64,000 nt of DNA from NCBI RefSeq assembly GCF_020520425.1, contig NC_079489.1, positions 17,756,001 to 17,820,000 of the forward strand, in the 5' to 3' direction. A model generated the notes under the pieces. The model was not told the DNA's origin, made no database searches, and saw only the letters and a program-made list of their open reading frames with translations. The position numbers and the translations under genes are program-made. Positions 34,143-49,100 of this stretch are shown here, piece after piece. Source of the stretch: Spinacia oleracea. Lineage: Eukaryota; Streptophyta; Magnoliopsida; Caryophyllales; Amaranthaceae. Positions within the stretch are counted from its first letter, which is position 1. Every line of letters starts with the position of its first letter.

Positions 34143-37100
34143 TTACCTCCCATCGGCTAGAATTGAATCTAAACGTGGATTATACAAGTCTATGTCAATA
34201 CTACTGCTACAACCACTAGTACCTGATCTTGGATATCCTTCGAGCAACGATTCACTTACACTCATATCTTCTTGAAATGATCCATCCTTACTAATCCATG
34301 GGCTTGACCCGATTCGTTTTATTGTCTCCAGTTCTATAGCAACTTCCTTCATGCTTGGCCTATCGTCACCTTTTACCATCAAGCAACATGTAGCTAGATT
34401 AGCCATTTGTTGTATTTGTTCGATTGTTCCCTCATTTACTATGGTTTTGTCAAGGATGTTTAACAATTCACCTTCTCTCATTTTAATAAGAAGGTGCATA
34501 GCTAGACTTGTCTCATCATCAGGCCTATCATAACAAATTGCCTTTTTTCGAGTTATTAGCTCCACTAGGACTACACCAAAACTATAAACATCGCTCTTTT
34601 CAGTTAGTTTTCTCGTCTGCATATACTCCGGATCCAAATACCCCCATGTCCCTTGTACCTGTTAACAATATAAACCACATCTAACTATTAGACCAGTTAT
34701 CCCACATCAAAAAAATAACAAAGATTGACTAGCTAGCAATACTTTGTGAGTAAGTAATTAAGACTGGTAGGTTACTCCATTTATCACCAATTGGTTTTAG
34801 AATGGAAACCTGTCAGTCTTATATATGGTCAATCTCTTTTCTTGTATAGAGTGGGTTTATGAGTACATACCATTGTAGCTACGACTTGACCTTGGTCCTC
34901 TGGAACCAACCTGGAGGCTCCAAAATCAGCTACCTTAGCAGTGTAGTTATCATCTAAGAGTATGTTCATCGACTTCATATCTCTATGAATAATCGGAGTT
35001 GAGATTGTGGTATGCAAATAAGATAGGACGTTAGCAACTTCCAATGCTATATTTAGACGCGTATTCCATGTTAAAATCGAAGCTTTAACTGCATCAACTA
35101 AGTGATCATATAACGTCCCGTTGGTAATGAACTCGTACACTAGCAATGGTACTTCCGTCTCAAGACAACATCCTAGTAATTTGACCACGTTTCTGTTGTT
35201 AATTTGTGATAAAACCAGAACTTCATTGATGAATTGCTCAACTTGGCGTGGATCTACCTTTAGAGATCTTTTGATTGCAATGTGTTGGTTATTGCCCAAT
35301 ATTCCTTTGTAAACTATGCCAAAACCTCCTCTTCCGATTATATATTTGTCGTTATAATTGTTCGTTGCGATTTCTAGATCTTGTGCTGTAAAAACTTTTA
35401 ACCCATCTATCTTCCGTCCAGAAAGTTTTTCATGTAAAAGTAAACCTCCATTTTGCCTAAAGAAACTTTCCCGCATTCGCTTGTGTTGTATTTTTCCGTG
35501 TTTCCAATAGAGGTAAAACCCGATCACTAGCAAAATTATCATAGCACCAGCAACGCCTAGCACGGTAGCACCACATAAGCGAATACATAAAGAATAAGTC
35601 TCTAACAAGATTTGAATATATGGCCTTTCATTAATTATGTACGTACTAGTCTTTTATATACGTGTTGCGTGTGTGGATTTTAGAATGCATCTATGCTGAC
35701 ATTAACGAAAAGTTAAGACAACATTTTAAAGACCTACTGTATATCAATTCAATGAGTGATTTTTGTCGTCGAAAATGATAAATCTCAATAACACAATTTA
35801 TGTTTTTATTTTCTTAATTTGTGTATGGATTCAGGAGAAGAATATATATACTCACATGTGTCGGCGCGACTTCAAGAGAAACGGTTGTGGAGTTTTTTTT
35901 TGAATAAACTCGTTTGTTTGATTACTTCTTTTTCTTATAATGGTTCAGACTTCTATTACTTTTACAATAAAAAATCGAATGACGAAAGTAATTTAAGTAA
36001 TTTTAGTTTTCTGTATACATAATAAATTTTTTGGCAATTATAATAAATTTGTAATATTATTTGATTTTTTGTGTCTTTTATTTACATATTTTATTATTTT
36101 CGTGAAAGAAAATGAGATATTACGAGACCGATTTCCATAATTTTTACTTACTTGCTTTTATGATTGTTGGCTAAATTATTTACTTCTTTGTTGATGTTTT
36201 GCTGTAACATTTCAATAGGGAAGATTGTATGCATGATATTATTTGGTATTTTTAACTTACAAATTTGCATTGAATAGCAAGTTTTTTAAATTACTAAAAT
36301 AATTAATCTGCTTATAATTTGTAAAATAAATTGTCTAGTGTATTTTAGTCTATTTTATATGGGGACATCAAAAGGCCATTTGTGAATAGAAACTTTTGTG
36401 TAATACCGCCTAAGGTTAGACCACTTTTTGGTACTAACTAAACTAGTGTAAAGCATAACTAAAAGTAATAAAATCATAACTAGTTGAATAACAAAATAGT
36501 TAAGGTATAAAAATAAATAGTTAAGTTTATGAGTCGAATAGTTATTATTTCTTAACAAACTTATTATGAACTAAAACTCATAAAAACTTAAGTAATTGAT
36601 CGGTTTGCTTAACTAATCAGTTTCATTGTTTAACTAATTGGTTCAGTGTTAGCTTGACTAATTGGTTCTGTTGCATAACTAATTGATTTCGTTGCTTAAC
36701 TAATTGAATTTCAGACTTAACTAATTGGTTTCAATGGTTAACTAATTAGTTAAAGTGCATAACTAATTGGTTCCAGTCTATAAAAATGGTCTAACCGTTA
36801 GACCGTCTTAATTTACGAAAAGGACATCACGAATTCCCTTATAAAATAGAGATTATTTCGCCTTATTAAAGACAATAAAAGTAGTGAGATATTATTTTCT
36901 ATTGAGTTTACTATATAATCATTGAATGACAATTTATATTTATAATCTATACCTAGTATTTAAAAAGGATAACCATAGATTATTGGAAGCCATGTGTCAT
37001 CTCTCATTTCATTCATTAATTCATTATTAGTTTTTTTTTTATTATTGTTTATATGTTTTACAACTTTAACTCCTCTTCCACTTCATCTTCCTTATTCAAC

Positions 37101-40100
37101 ATAAATTATCAATAGTACAATATACACATTAATCTCTTCCACTTCACCCCCTTTAACATTCAATATTAACTCAACATATATTTTTTTGGAATAATTGACT
37201 GGAAAAATCCCAACTTTGAACGTTTCACTTTTATTAATCCCAACTATGGTTTTTTTTTTTAATAATCCAAACTTTTACCCCTAATGACTTTTAACAATCC
37301 CAAGAACCGGTAACCTGTTAAAATGGTAAACACTTGCAAACTTGGACTTGGGCTTTTAGTTTCTCTCTAAAAAATTTGGTACACGTCATTCATTCAATAT
37401 CCATTCACCCAAAGTTAAACCCTTTTTGTTTTTCATCTGCTGTAAAATAAAATAAAAACAAAAATCAAACACCTTCCATGCTCGTATGTTTAACCTTAGA
37501 TTGTAATTTGACAATTTTTTGATTGTAAAAGGAGGTTCATTTTGACATTTTTGTTTTTACTTTGTGTTATTTGTTTAATTTGGCAGGTAAATAAACTTAA
37601 ATCATACTACATCATCTTCATCGTGCTTCATTTGGTAACCACCATTTCTGCTATGGTTGTATCCCTTTCAAATAACTGAAATCAAAGGTCATCAACCTTG
37701 TTACTACTAGTAAGTTACTGGTAGTAACCCATTTAAATAAATTAAACTCTGTATCCTTTAAAAAAAAAACCCAAAGGAATACACCCCCTTGAACCCAAAA
37801 ATGACCCGGTGGATCTAACATATGAGGTTTACTTCGTTCAGCTATTAAATGTCACATTAAAATATGAGGTTTGAAAACATTTAAAATTTTGGGTGGAGAA
37901 TCAAAGAAAATGACGAAATGAGAAACAAGGGTTATAAGGAGATTTATTAAGGAAAATAAATAAGGGGGAATAAATGCATTTAAAGAAAAAAAAACTAACT
38001 CTCTATTGCCATGTCAGCGCCACGCCATACATTACCTGCTACAGTAAGTAACTTACCTGCTAGGCCCGTTAAAAGTCAATAGGTGTAAAAGTTCGGATTA
38101 TTAAAAAAAAACTTATAGTTGGGATTATTAAAAGCAAACCACCTAAAGTTGGGATTATTCTGGTCAATTAATCCTATTTTTTTTATAATTTTTCAACCTT
38201 CAAATTAGGGGTGACAATTTCATCAAAGTCCGACGGATATTCGAACTACCCGACCGAATATATGGTTGAAATCCGATAAAACACTGATGTTAAACGGGTG
38301 GCGCGTGGATCGGGTGATGGGTCGGGTCGGATTCGGGCGGAGCTTCATCCAACCCGTCACCCGATCCATCATTTGATACATCCATCCATCCGTTAAAATT
38401 AATAATTACAATTACTTAATTATTAATAGAATCATGTATGTATTACCTAATAATTTTTTATTATTAGTTTTCGGTTATTTTATAATGTAGATGTCAAAAT
38501 TATAATTCATTGTCCACTATGTTAACACATATTACTTTATATTGATTGATATTATAAATAAAATTGACGATACTTTTAATTACTATCGTTAATCATCCGA
38601 CCAACCCAATTCATCCGTGGATGCATGATGGATGAGTCGGATGTGGATGGAGGGTAAATGGAGACGGATGGGTTGGATCATAAATGAAAAGTTGACGGAT
38701 GGAGACGGATGAATCTCCACCCGATCTACATCCGATCCATTGTTACCCCTACTTCAAATTACACCTCTATTTAATTCATATATTACCAAAAATCACAAGT
38801 CATCACTAATTAAAACTTTAAAAGACATCCGAACAACCATTATACAACCGCCCGTTCATAGAACGGGCTCAAAAGCTAGTTAGTTTAAAACATAAAACCA
38901 TACTCCCTCCGTATTTTTTTAAGAGATACACTTGGCCGGGCACGGGTATTAAGAAGAATAATTGAATGAAATAAAATAATAAAGCAAGTGGGATTGGATA
39001 AATATTTTAATAATTAAATATGTGGGGACCATGTCATTTTGGTGGGTGGAGGGTGGGGTGAGTTTATGAAAATATTTATTTAATAGGATGGTGGGTGATA
39101 AGGTATATTAGATGTATTATTTAATTAGATGGTGGGGTTGATAAGTTACTAAAAATGGCAAGTGTATCTCTTAAATAAATATGGCCGGAAAAAACAAGTA
39201 TATTCCTTAAAAAATACGGAGGGAGTAAAAAACAATCGTCATCCATCTACATTTTTATTGCCACGTGGTTCTCCCATATAAAATTATCCTCCAGCTGTCG
39301 CGTGGACGACCAATCTGAAATTGAGTGGTTTTTTTATAACTTGGATGAATGATGAACAACAAAATTAGTGATTAATCTTTCTAATTTCTACTCCACTGAA
39401 AAATTGATACATGAAATCCATTCATTCCCACAATAAACCATCAACCTCTCATCCCTCCAAAACTCATACGAAATAGGAGTATAAATTAACCTGATTTCAA
39501 TTCAATTCCCATCATATCTCATAAAATTAAAAGCAACTATTCCTTTGAAAAACAATTTCATATCACAAACCAATTCAATCATGGGTCATTTAAATCTTTG
39601 GATCATATGCCTCTCATCATATGAGATACTAGTCTTATATGCACGCGATGCGTGCGAAAATAAATTAAAATATAATGTCAGTTGTATTATAACATTTAAT
39701 AACCTTAAATAACATGGGGAGAAAAATGTTCACAAATATCCCCAAAAAATTCCCACCATTGATCTCTCTATAGAAAACTTTAAAATTTTGCAAGAATGTA
39801 ATACCAAAGTTAAGAAAATAAATTAACATGTATAATAGCGTGTCTCACTTGATTTTGCACGCACTACTATGTGATTATGTCCTTAATCCTTACCTTTGGC
39901 AATTGTGGAATCAATCATAGTAGGACAATAGAGCAATATATAGCAATAACGTTAATTAGTGGACAAAAAAAATTGATAAATAAGAATTAAAACAAAAAAA
40001 GGTCGACAAAATAATTTCTTTTTACAGATATTATGTACTTTATAATATTTTAAATAACGTTATGACATCATTTTCCGGTGATTTTTGTCGGAAAATGATT

Positions 40101-43100
40101 TCGGATTGTAATTTAAAATAGATGTACAAGTTTAAGGTAGTAATTGACAAAAATAAAAATTTGAGGTTGTAATTGACAAATAGATAACTTTATTAGGTTG
40201 TATTTGGCAAATTGGCCTTTTAAGAATTAAGAAATATGTCTTTTGTTTACCTGCAGTGGCCGCAACTGGAATGAGCCAAGACTTCCTATCGGAGCTGCAA
40301 GGTTGGGTCCTTGTCCCGTTACCGTGGTAGCCCTTCGGACATTTGCAATGGTAACTTCCAATTTGGTTTATACAATACTCTGGTTTCTCACATTCATTTG
40401 ACTCCTTGCACTCATCAATGTCTACATATAGATATAACATCATTATACTTCCTTCTTTTGTAGTTTCGACATTTAGGTTACAAGAAAGAGAGAAAATATT
40501 TAGTTGGATATAAATATTAAGAAAGAGAGAAAATATAAAAAATACTCATATAATACGAGTAACAAACAAAATTAGAAATAAAACTGCTAATATTAAACCC
40601 AATATGGGGATAGGTTTCGGTTTTGTTATATTACTAGATATTTATTTAGGAGATATATTATGTTATTGTATTCCTATTTTACGAATTGTATTTCAGGGAC
40701 ATATTTGTTAGTATCTTGGTTTCTCCTAAATTGTAATATTCTAGTAATATTGTGTTTCCTCACACTAGGACTAAAGTTAGGAAGTTGAAGCATATAAATA
40801 GGGATTTATATACCATTATGATTAATATGCTTGAGATCCCGAGTTTGAACATAGTTTGAGAGAAACACCTGTAAGGGTTGATTGATTGTATAGTTAATAA
40901 CGGTTTTGATTAAAAATACAAATTGGAATGTGGGTATACCACGTTATTTATATTGTGTGCTTTGTCTAGATTTTTGTCCTGTACTATTCCTAACAAAAAC
41001 GTATGTACGTTGCTCCGTAGATAGCAAGAGTAAATATAAATGTGTACGAGGTAAAATAGGTATTTGATGGGCGAACATGCTAAAAAAAATATATGAAAGC
41101 ATCTCTTCTATATTCTATAAGGGAAATCCTGTTAGTAATTGCACTTTTGGTGTCCCCCTATAGAATAGTCTATTATCACTACAAGAAATTGTACTATTAA
41201 CGACGGGAAATCCCGTCATGAAAGGCCAATAATCGTAGATTAACGACGGGATTTCTTGTCGCGAACCCGTCATAAAAGGGGGCCGTCGTTAATAGAAAAT
41301 CCCGTCGTAAATCCGTCGTAAAAGACATTTGCGACGGTTATTCCCGTCATTGTTTGGTTGTTAGCCCCGTCGCAAAAGGCTTTTACGACGGGATTTTTGA
41401 CCCGTCGTAATTAGGTTGTCGTTAAAGATACAAAATCTTGTAGTGTATAGACTCGCTCACAACTGAATTAATATCAAATCTTGCCTTAAATTAAATCAAG
41501 AATAATTATATCATAACTGTCAATATGGAAATAAGTTAAATAAACTCAATCATCTTTATGATTAAGCTAAATTTGGGGATAACAACAATTAACCCAAGAA
41601 GTAAAAAATAAACAACATTTGTTTACTATATAAACTTAATCCCCTCCTCATCCGGCCTAACTACTCAAAACACTATATATATTTAGCTGTCATTTTATGT
41701 GATCTCTAATATATGACCATGTTAAAACATTATTAATAATGTAGTTAAATATCTACTAATTATACAAATACAATATCACTTTCTTTTATAATTACGATCT
41801 TCCAATTATCTTCCCATTTCGATCTCTTTAAGTTAGGTCGTAGTATTTCAATAAGGTTAGTTGACTTTCGCAAAGTATATGCTAACCAAAACAATATAAA
41901 ATTGCATTATTGCATGCATAATTGAAAACAGACTATGACCTCATATAAAGACGATGTTATTAGAATATCAGTTATACAAATACTTTAATTAAATAATACA
42001 AGTAGAAACAAATGAAACTAGCAACTAGCAACTAGAAAAGAATGGAGTATATACTTCCAAAATTTTGTTTTTAAAAAAATATAATATATGTTTGGTGCAA
42101 AATACTTCAAAAGTTCGATGTAAAAAAGTATACAAATGTTTTAAAAAAGGTCTAATGACGGTAAGACCACATCATCGCTGATGCCAATTTTTTTACAATT
42201 AAAATTTTATTTTGCTAAAGAGAGTGAAGTTATTCAACATTACGTGTAATTATTTGTATTATATTATAACAACTTTATATATGAAGAGTTCGAGCAGAAT
42301 ATCAGAGAATTTGAGCAGAATATCAGAGAGAGAAGAAGAGAATTATATTCAGAATGTAGTAAATGAATGAAAACGGAATTCATTACTTGAGAAGCAAGTA
42401 GACTAGGGAATATATACAAAGACCCTAACCAACTAATAACAGAAATCAGTTATGGAAAATAGATTAAATAATAATATAAATTATGTATTTCCTATACTCC
42501 CCCCTCAAGCTGGACCTTGGATAAGAGACCAAGCTTGGCAGATAATGAATGGTGTTGAGAAGAAGGGAGAGGTTTGGTAAGCAAATCTGCTAATTGCTGA
42601 GAACTAGGAACATGAGAAGTGTTGATGAAGCCAGCTTCCACCTGTTCTCTGATGTAATGCATTTCTCGTTTGAGATGTTTAGTTTTGTCATGATAAACTG
42701 GATTATGTGCAAGATGTTCAGCTGATGTATTATCACAGTAAAGAGTAACAGGCAGCTGAATATGAACTTGAAGATCTTCCAATAATCCTTGTATCCAAAC
42801 CAGTTCACTAGCAGTTGCAGACATGCTTCTGTATTCTGCTTCAGCAGAAGATTTGCTCACACTCCTTTGCTTTTTAGTTTTCCAAGATATCAGATTAGAA
42901 CTAAGGAAAACAGCATAGGCACTAAGTGATCTGCTGCTGTATTGACAAGAACTCCAGTCAGCATCACTGTAAGCTGAGATTTGCAAGTCAGAACTGGAAG
43001 AGTACCATAAGCCATTGTCCAAAGTTCCTTTGAGATATTTAAGAACATGAAGAGCAGCACGCAAGTGAGGTATTCTTGGAGAGTGTACAAACTGACTTAG

Positions 43101-46100
43101 ATGTTGAACACAGTAAGACAAGTCTGGTCTTGTGATGCCCAAGTACAACAATCTTCCAACAAGCCTTCTGTAAACATCTGGTTCTTCCAGTAGATCACCA
43201 GCTTCAGTGGATAATTTCAAACCACAGGACAAAGGAGCAGGAGCAGATTCACAATCAAGCATACCAGCATCAGCAAGTATATCAGTGATATATTTTCTTT
43301 GAGAAAGAAAAATACCTTTGTCAGTTCTGTGAATTTCAATCCCCAAGAAATAGGCCAACTGACCTAGATCTTTGATTGTGAATGCCTTATCCAAAGCTGT
43401 CTTGACTTCTTGCATTTGAGTTAATGATGTTCCAGTCAACAAAATATCATCAACATAGACTAAGAGAACCAAAAACTCTCCATCTAGATTTCTTGTGAAT
43501 AGAGAGTAATCCTGTGTTGATTGCTGAAATTTCAACACTTTCAGAAACTTGCTAAGCTCCTTGTTCCATTGTCTGGAAGCTTGTTTCAAGCCATAAAGAG
43601 ATCTTTTAAGTCTGCAAACCTCACCTGGTTTTGCTTTGGTGTAACCAGCAGGTGGTTTCATGTACACCTCTTCATCCAGAAATCCATGCAAAAAAGCATT
43701 ATTCACATCCAATTGACACAAATTCCAACCCTTAACAGCTGCTAAGGCAATAACAATTCGAACTGTAGCCAGTTTAGCAACAGGAGAGAAAGTTTGTGTG
43801 AAATCCTTGCCCTCAATTTGTTGATAACCAATAGCTACCAATCTGGCTTTGTACTTGTCTATGGAGTAATCTGGATTCAGTTTTGTTCTGTACACCCATT
43901 TAGAGCCTATTGCCTTTTTGTCCTTGGGTAACAAGGTTAAATCCCAAGTATCATTGCTCTCAAGAGCAATGATTTCTTTCTCCATGGCTTGTATCCAATT
44001 GGTATCATCTTTAGCTTGATGATAGGTTTTGGGATCATTGGAAGAAAGACTTACAGAAAAGGCAAGAGAATCCCAAATATCATAACTGTCCAAAGCTAGA
44101 TTTAATAACCAACTATCATCATCAAAATTATTTGTTTCTGTAGGAATAGAAGAATCAACAGAAAAGGAAAGAGAATCACTAGTCTGTGGTTCTGGTTCAT
44201 CTCTGTGTGGAACATAGCTTCCAACAAAATTTTTTAAGACAACAGGAGGTTTGATAGGTCTTGTAGATTTCCTTTGAACAGGAATGGCACTCAGATTAGG
44301 AACAAGAGGAAGGGGAGAATGAGTAGAGGAGTCAGAAGTAATAGAAGTAGGCATAGATTGTGAAGAATTAGGAGAAGTGGTCTGTATGTAAGGAGTAGGA
44401 GAAGTAGGAGGAGAAATATGATCAATGTCATTTGGTGAAGTTAGGGAAATATGGGGTGAAGAATTTAGAGTAGGAGTGGATACAGTGGAAGAAGAAGTGT
44501 TTAAGATTGGTGTTTGACAAGAATTAGTGCTTAGATCAATCATAGGAGGAGAAGTAATCATTGGAATATCAGATACAGATGCTAGTTTGTAAGGAAAAAC
44601 AGTCTCAAAAAATATTACATCCCTTGAAACAAACACTTTGTGTGTGTCAAGATCATATAATTTAAAAGCTTTACATCCAGCAGGATACCCAATGAACAAA
44701 CACCTTTTAGTTCTTGAGTCAAATTTGTCTCTCTGAATGTGAGAATTGTGAACAAAACACAGAGAGCCAAAAACTCTGAGATTTTCATAAACAGGAGGAG
44801 TATTAAACATGATCTCAAAAGGAGTTTTCCCATTTAAGACTTTGGAAGGGATTTTGTTGATCAAATGAGTAGCAGTGAGAACACACTCTCCCCAGAATTT
44901 CTTAGGGAGACCTGCATGAAATCTTAGGGCTCTAGCAATTTCCAGCAAGCTTCTATGTTTCCTCTCAACTCTACCATTCTGTTGAGGAACATAAGGCACA
45001 CTTCTTTCATGTAAAATGCCCTTGCTGGCAAACATGTTTCTACAGGATTCTTTGATTATTTCAGTGCCATTATCAGTTCTAATTTTCTTCACTAGTTGAT
45101 TAAACTGAGTCTGAACCATAGAGAGGAATTCAGAGATGATTTTCTGAACTTGCAACTTGTTATGAATCAGATAAGTCCAAGTTATTCTGCTATGATCATC
45201 AACTATAGTTAAGAAATAAGAAGCTCCATCTAAATTTTTGACTTTGTATGAACCCCAAAGATCAATGTGAATCAGATCAAAACATGCAGCAGCTCTACTG
45301 TGACTCACAGAAAAAGGAAATTTATGCTGTTTGGCACTATAACAGATATCACAGTTGTATTCAGTGATTCCTTTGCAACATTCAGCATTCACAAATTTCA
45401 TTTTTGACAAAGAAGGGTGACCCAATCTAGCATGTAACAAATCCAGAGTATTTCTAGCATCATCCTTAGTCTTAGAAATACTAGTGGAAGTTTTATTTGG
45501 CAATCTCATCATATGTACATCAACCATACTATCAACTGTATTGCAGCTAGGTAACTGAGAACTATTACCTTGACAGATATCAACTGGAGTTGTGACAAAA
45601 TAGTAGAGTCCATTTGTCCTTTTTCCAGCACCAAGTTTCTTGGAATTAGAGGGGTCCTGGAAAATGTATCCAGTTTTGGTAAATGTTACTAGGATTCCAG
45701 TATGTTCAATCAATCTCCCAACAGACAGCAAATTATGCCTAAAACCTTTCACTAGTAGCACATTATGTAAGACCAAATCATCACTGAGGACAGTATCCCC
45801 AATTTTCTCAACTGTCATCTGAGTTCCATCAGGCAAACCAACTTTGATAGGCTGAATAAGAACTCTTATGTTGGTCAATATATTTTCATCAAAGGTCATA
45901 TGATCACAAGCACCAGAATCAACAATCCATAAATGATCATGACTTAATTCAGTTGTAGTGCAGTTAAAAGAATGAGAAATAGTACCTGCATAGTTAGCAT
46001 AAGAACAACTTGCTGCAGAAGTATTTGTATTCTGAGATTGTTGTCCTTTCATCACCTTCATGACTTCTTGACAAATTGCATTAAGCATTGTACTGTTAAC

Positions 46101-49100
46101 CAAACCATTGTCTGCAGCTGTATTATCAAGAGGATCATCACCAGCATCAGTTGCAGAATTTACATTGGCAGCAAATCTAGTGTTGCTTGAGTTACTTCCT
46201 TTAGAAGCCTTGATAGAATTGTACCAATCAGGATAACCAATTATCTTGAAACATTGTTCTGCAGTATGACCTTTCCCTTTGCAATGAGTACAAAACCTAT
46301 TCAACTTCTCTTTCTTAAGCTCTTTCCAATCTTTCTTTCCATGATTTCCATCATTCTTCTGGACCTGATTGCCTTTGTAAAATTGTGCAGCCATGGCACT
46401 GCTATTTAGAATGTTATGCTCAACAACAGCATTACTCACTTCCTTCTGTTTTTCAATCTGCTGAGTGATTGAAAACACTCTATTCAAATTAGGCATAGGA
46501 TCCATAGCTAACACATTAGTGATGGTACTGTCAAAACCTCCATTCAAACCAAGCAAGAACTTCATCATTTTGTCCTCTTCTTCAAACTCAGCCACTTTCT
46601 TTAAAAATTGACAACTACATGTCAACATAACACCACAAGTACAAGTAGGAAAGGCTCTTAGAGTCTGCATCTCATCCCATAACTTCTTCAGTTTACTGTA
46701 ATATGACACTATAGTCATATTTTCTTGAGTCAAATTCTCTATTTCCTTCTTCAATTGATAAATCAATGGACCATTAGACTGTCCAAATCTTTCAGCCAAT
46801 TCAAGCCATAGGTCAGCAGCATTATCAATATAGCCAAAATCATCAGCTAAATCATGATTCATAGAGCTTAAAATCCAGCTTACTACCATAAAATCAGCTC
46901 GTTTCCACTTCAAGTAATCCTTATGATTAACAGTAGGTTTAAGCAATTCACCATTAATGAAACCTTCCTTATTCTTAGCTATTAGAGCTCTTTTAACATT
47001 CCTACTCCATCGAACAAAATTCGCACCATTAAAAGGAACAGCAACTAAACTGGAAGTAGGATTGTCTGAGTTTGCTATGAAATAAGGATCAAAATTATTG
47101 TTGTTACCTTCAGAATTTGATTGAGAACCTTCACTTTCAGTGTTTCCAATCGCCATTGCAGAAGATAGTTTTAGTAAGAATCAATTTCTTCAGTTTTGTG
47201 CAAGAAATTTCGCAATCAATCGCAAGAAATTTCGCAGCAAAAATTCCAGCAAGAACTTCAGTGATCAAACACTATTAATTCTGAGAAGATCGAAGAGTAA
47301 ATCTCAAATTGAGAAACCTCAATCTCTTTATCAGAGATTATGGCTCTGATACCATGAAGAGTTCGAGCAGAATATCAGAGAATTTGAGCAGAATATCAGA
47401 GAGAGAAGAAGAGAATTATATTCAGAATGTAGTAAATGAATGAAAACGGAATTCATTACTTGAGAAGCAAGTAGACTAGGGAATATATACAAAGACCCTA
47501 ACCAACTAATAACAGAAATCAGTTATGGAAAATAGATTAAATAATAATATAAATTATGTATTTCCTATAATATAATAGTACGGATTATAACCATTCGACT
47601 TATAAGCAATTAAGCATACCTGTTTGTATTTTACTTTAACGTGGGCTCATAACTATTTTTTAATTAAAAGTTAGTTAAATTAATTACATACTCCGTACTA
47701 ATATAGTTAGCATTAAATAATGTAGTTGGTTGTCAAAACAAAAAATATAGTTAGTACTTCTAAAAAAGAGATGACCACAATTTGATTGTAAGCATTTCTG
47801 TAAGACGGTCTTACAAGAGAAAAAGAAAATTCTAAGATTTTTGAGAGCTTAAGTTGTTTTGGTGGTAGTATATACAAAGGTAAGAATAATACATTTACTA
47901 CAATTTATATTAAAAAAAATCTAGAAAGATTTCTTGAAAATGTTTTCTTAAATTTGTGTCATCCTTGCAAAGGGGCCATATTAATTTCAATCTTGAAAAT
48001 GTCTTCTCTGTATCATTTCAATTTTGTGTCAACCTTGTGCCGGGGTTATTCTACCGTTTTCTTAAATTTTATGGAGTACTTTGTATATAAGTGAAATTTT
48101 AAATCTATTCACGTTTGATATATAATTAAATCTAAGCTAATAAAATTCAAATTAGAACATGTTATTGCGATGATATATATAGAATCTAAAATATACGGAT
48201 TACTACAATTTAAAATGATTTATATATCAAGTGACCAAGTGGTTCCTAGGCTTGCGTGCTACTATCTGAATTTCAATCCAACTGGCCAAGTTCTACATAA
48301 AAATTGTATATTTATATATCAAGTGGCCATGTGAGGATTCCTGGTCAAAAAAAAAAGTGGTCATGTGAGGCGCGGCTTCATACCATTTAAATAATAATCC
48401 TACTGAACCAGTAATTAGATTATATGATGTTTTTTTTTTTTTTTTTGGTGTGAATGAGTCATAAGGACAATATAAATTACAAACGAGGGAGGTGAGATTC
48501 GAACCTGAGACCTATAAGGCTATAACCTATTGTACACAGGCCTTCAGTCTTAACCACTAGATCATACGAAGTATTAATTAGCAAGCTATGCATATTATGT
48601 TTGATACTTTGATCCTCCAAAACATAACGCAATTGATATTGGTTGAAGGTGAATTTCCTATTAACTTAATTGTATCGGTTATGTTATATATGTGTATATA
48701 ATACGGTAGGATTTAGGATTAAATTAATGAAATTACTACGTAATTCTACGCATGCAGACTTGGAGTGTGATATGTAAAATCCGGAATTGAATTCCACCAG
48801 TTATTTGTCTATTAGGCTCTTTCTACCCAATAAATAATGAAGCCATTATAAATGAATTAATGAGTAACAAAAAGTGTCTCATATTCATTTGAAGTTAGTT
48901 AGTACGTGAAATTTTCCCCTACAAAAAATATAAGACGTATAATTTTATAATAAATAACGAATATTGAGTTTTGATAAACTGAATTGAACCTTAAAATCAT
49001 GATGCTCTTCATCAATATATTCCTAAGTCCAACCATTTACTTTATATATTTAATTATTAACAAATTTATTAAAGATGATACTTTTGATAAATTTTCCCCT

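Larger units (their letters stand above)
42282..47569 (-). mobile_element. Complete-looking Ty1/copia LTR retrotransposon in WAK intron 1
   Basis: 5288 bp. Two 215-bp LTRs, identical by eye, flank one long reading frame. The tRNA-Met primer site (tggtatcagagcc on the minus strand) touches the 5' LTR at 47354-47342, and a purine tract touches the 3' LTR. atata occurs directly outside both ends (42277-42281, 47570-47574), fitting a 5-bp target copy. Identical LTRs mean a very recent insertion. It looks whole, with no breaks noticed. It lies in the same orientation as the host kinase gene. Size and layout recall the Ale/Retrofit group, but the lineage is not settled here. Confidence 0.95.

Noticed and set aside
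35641-35680. Another Helitron 3' end (CTAG near 35646)
   Set aside because: The following sequence does not form a clear hairpin, so it was not listed as a feature.
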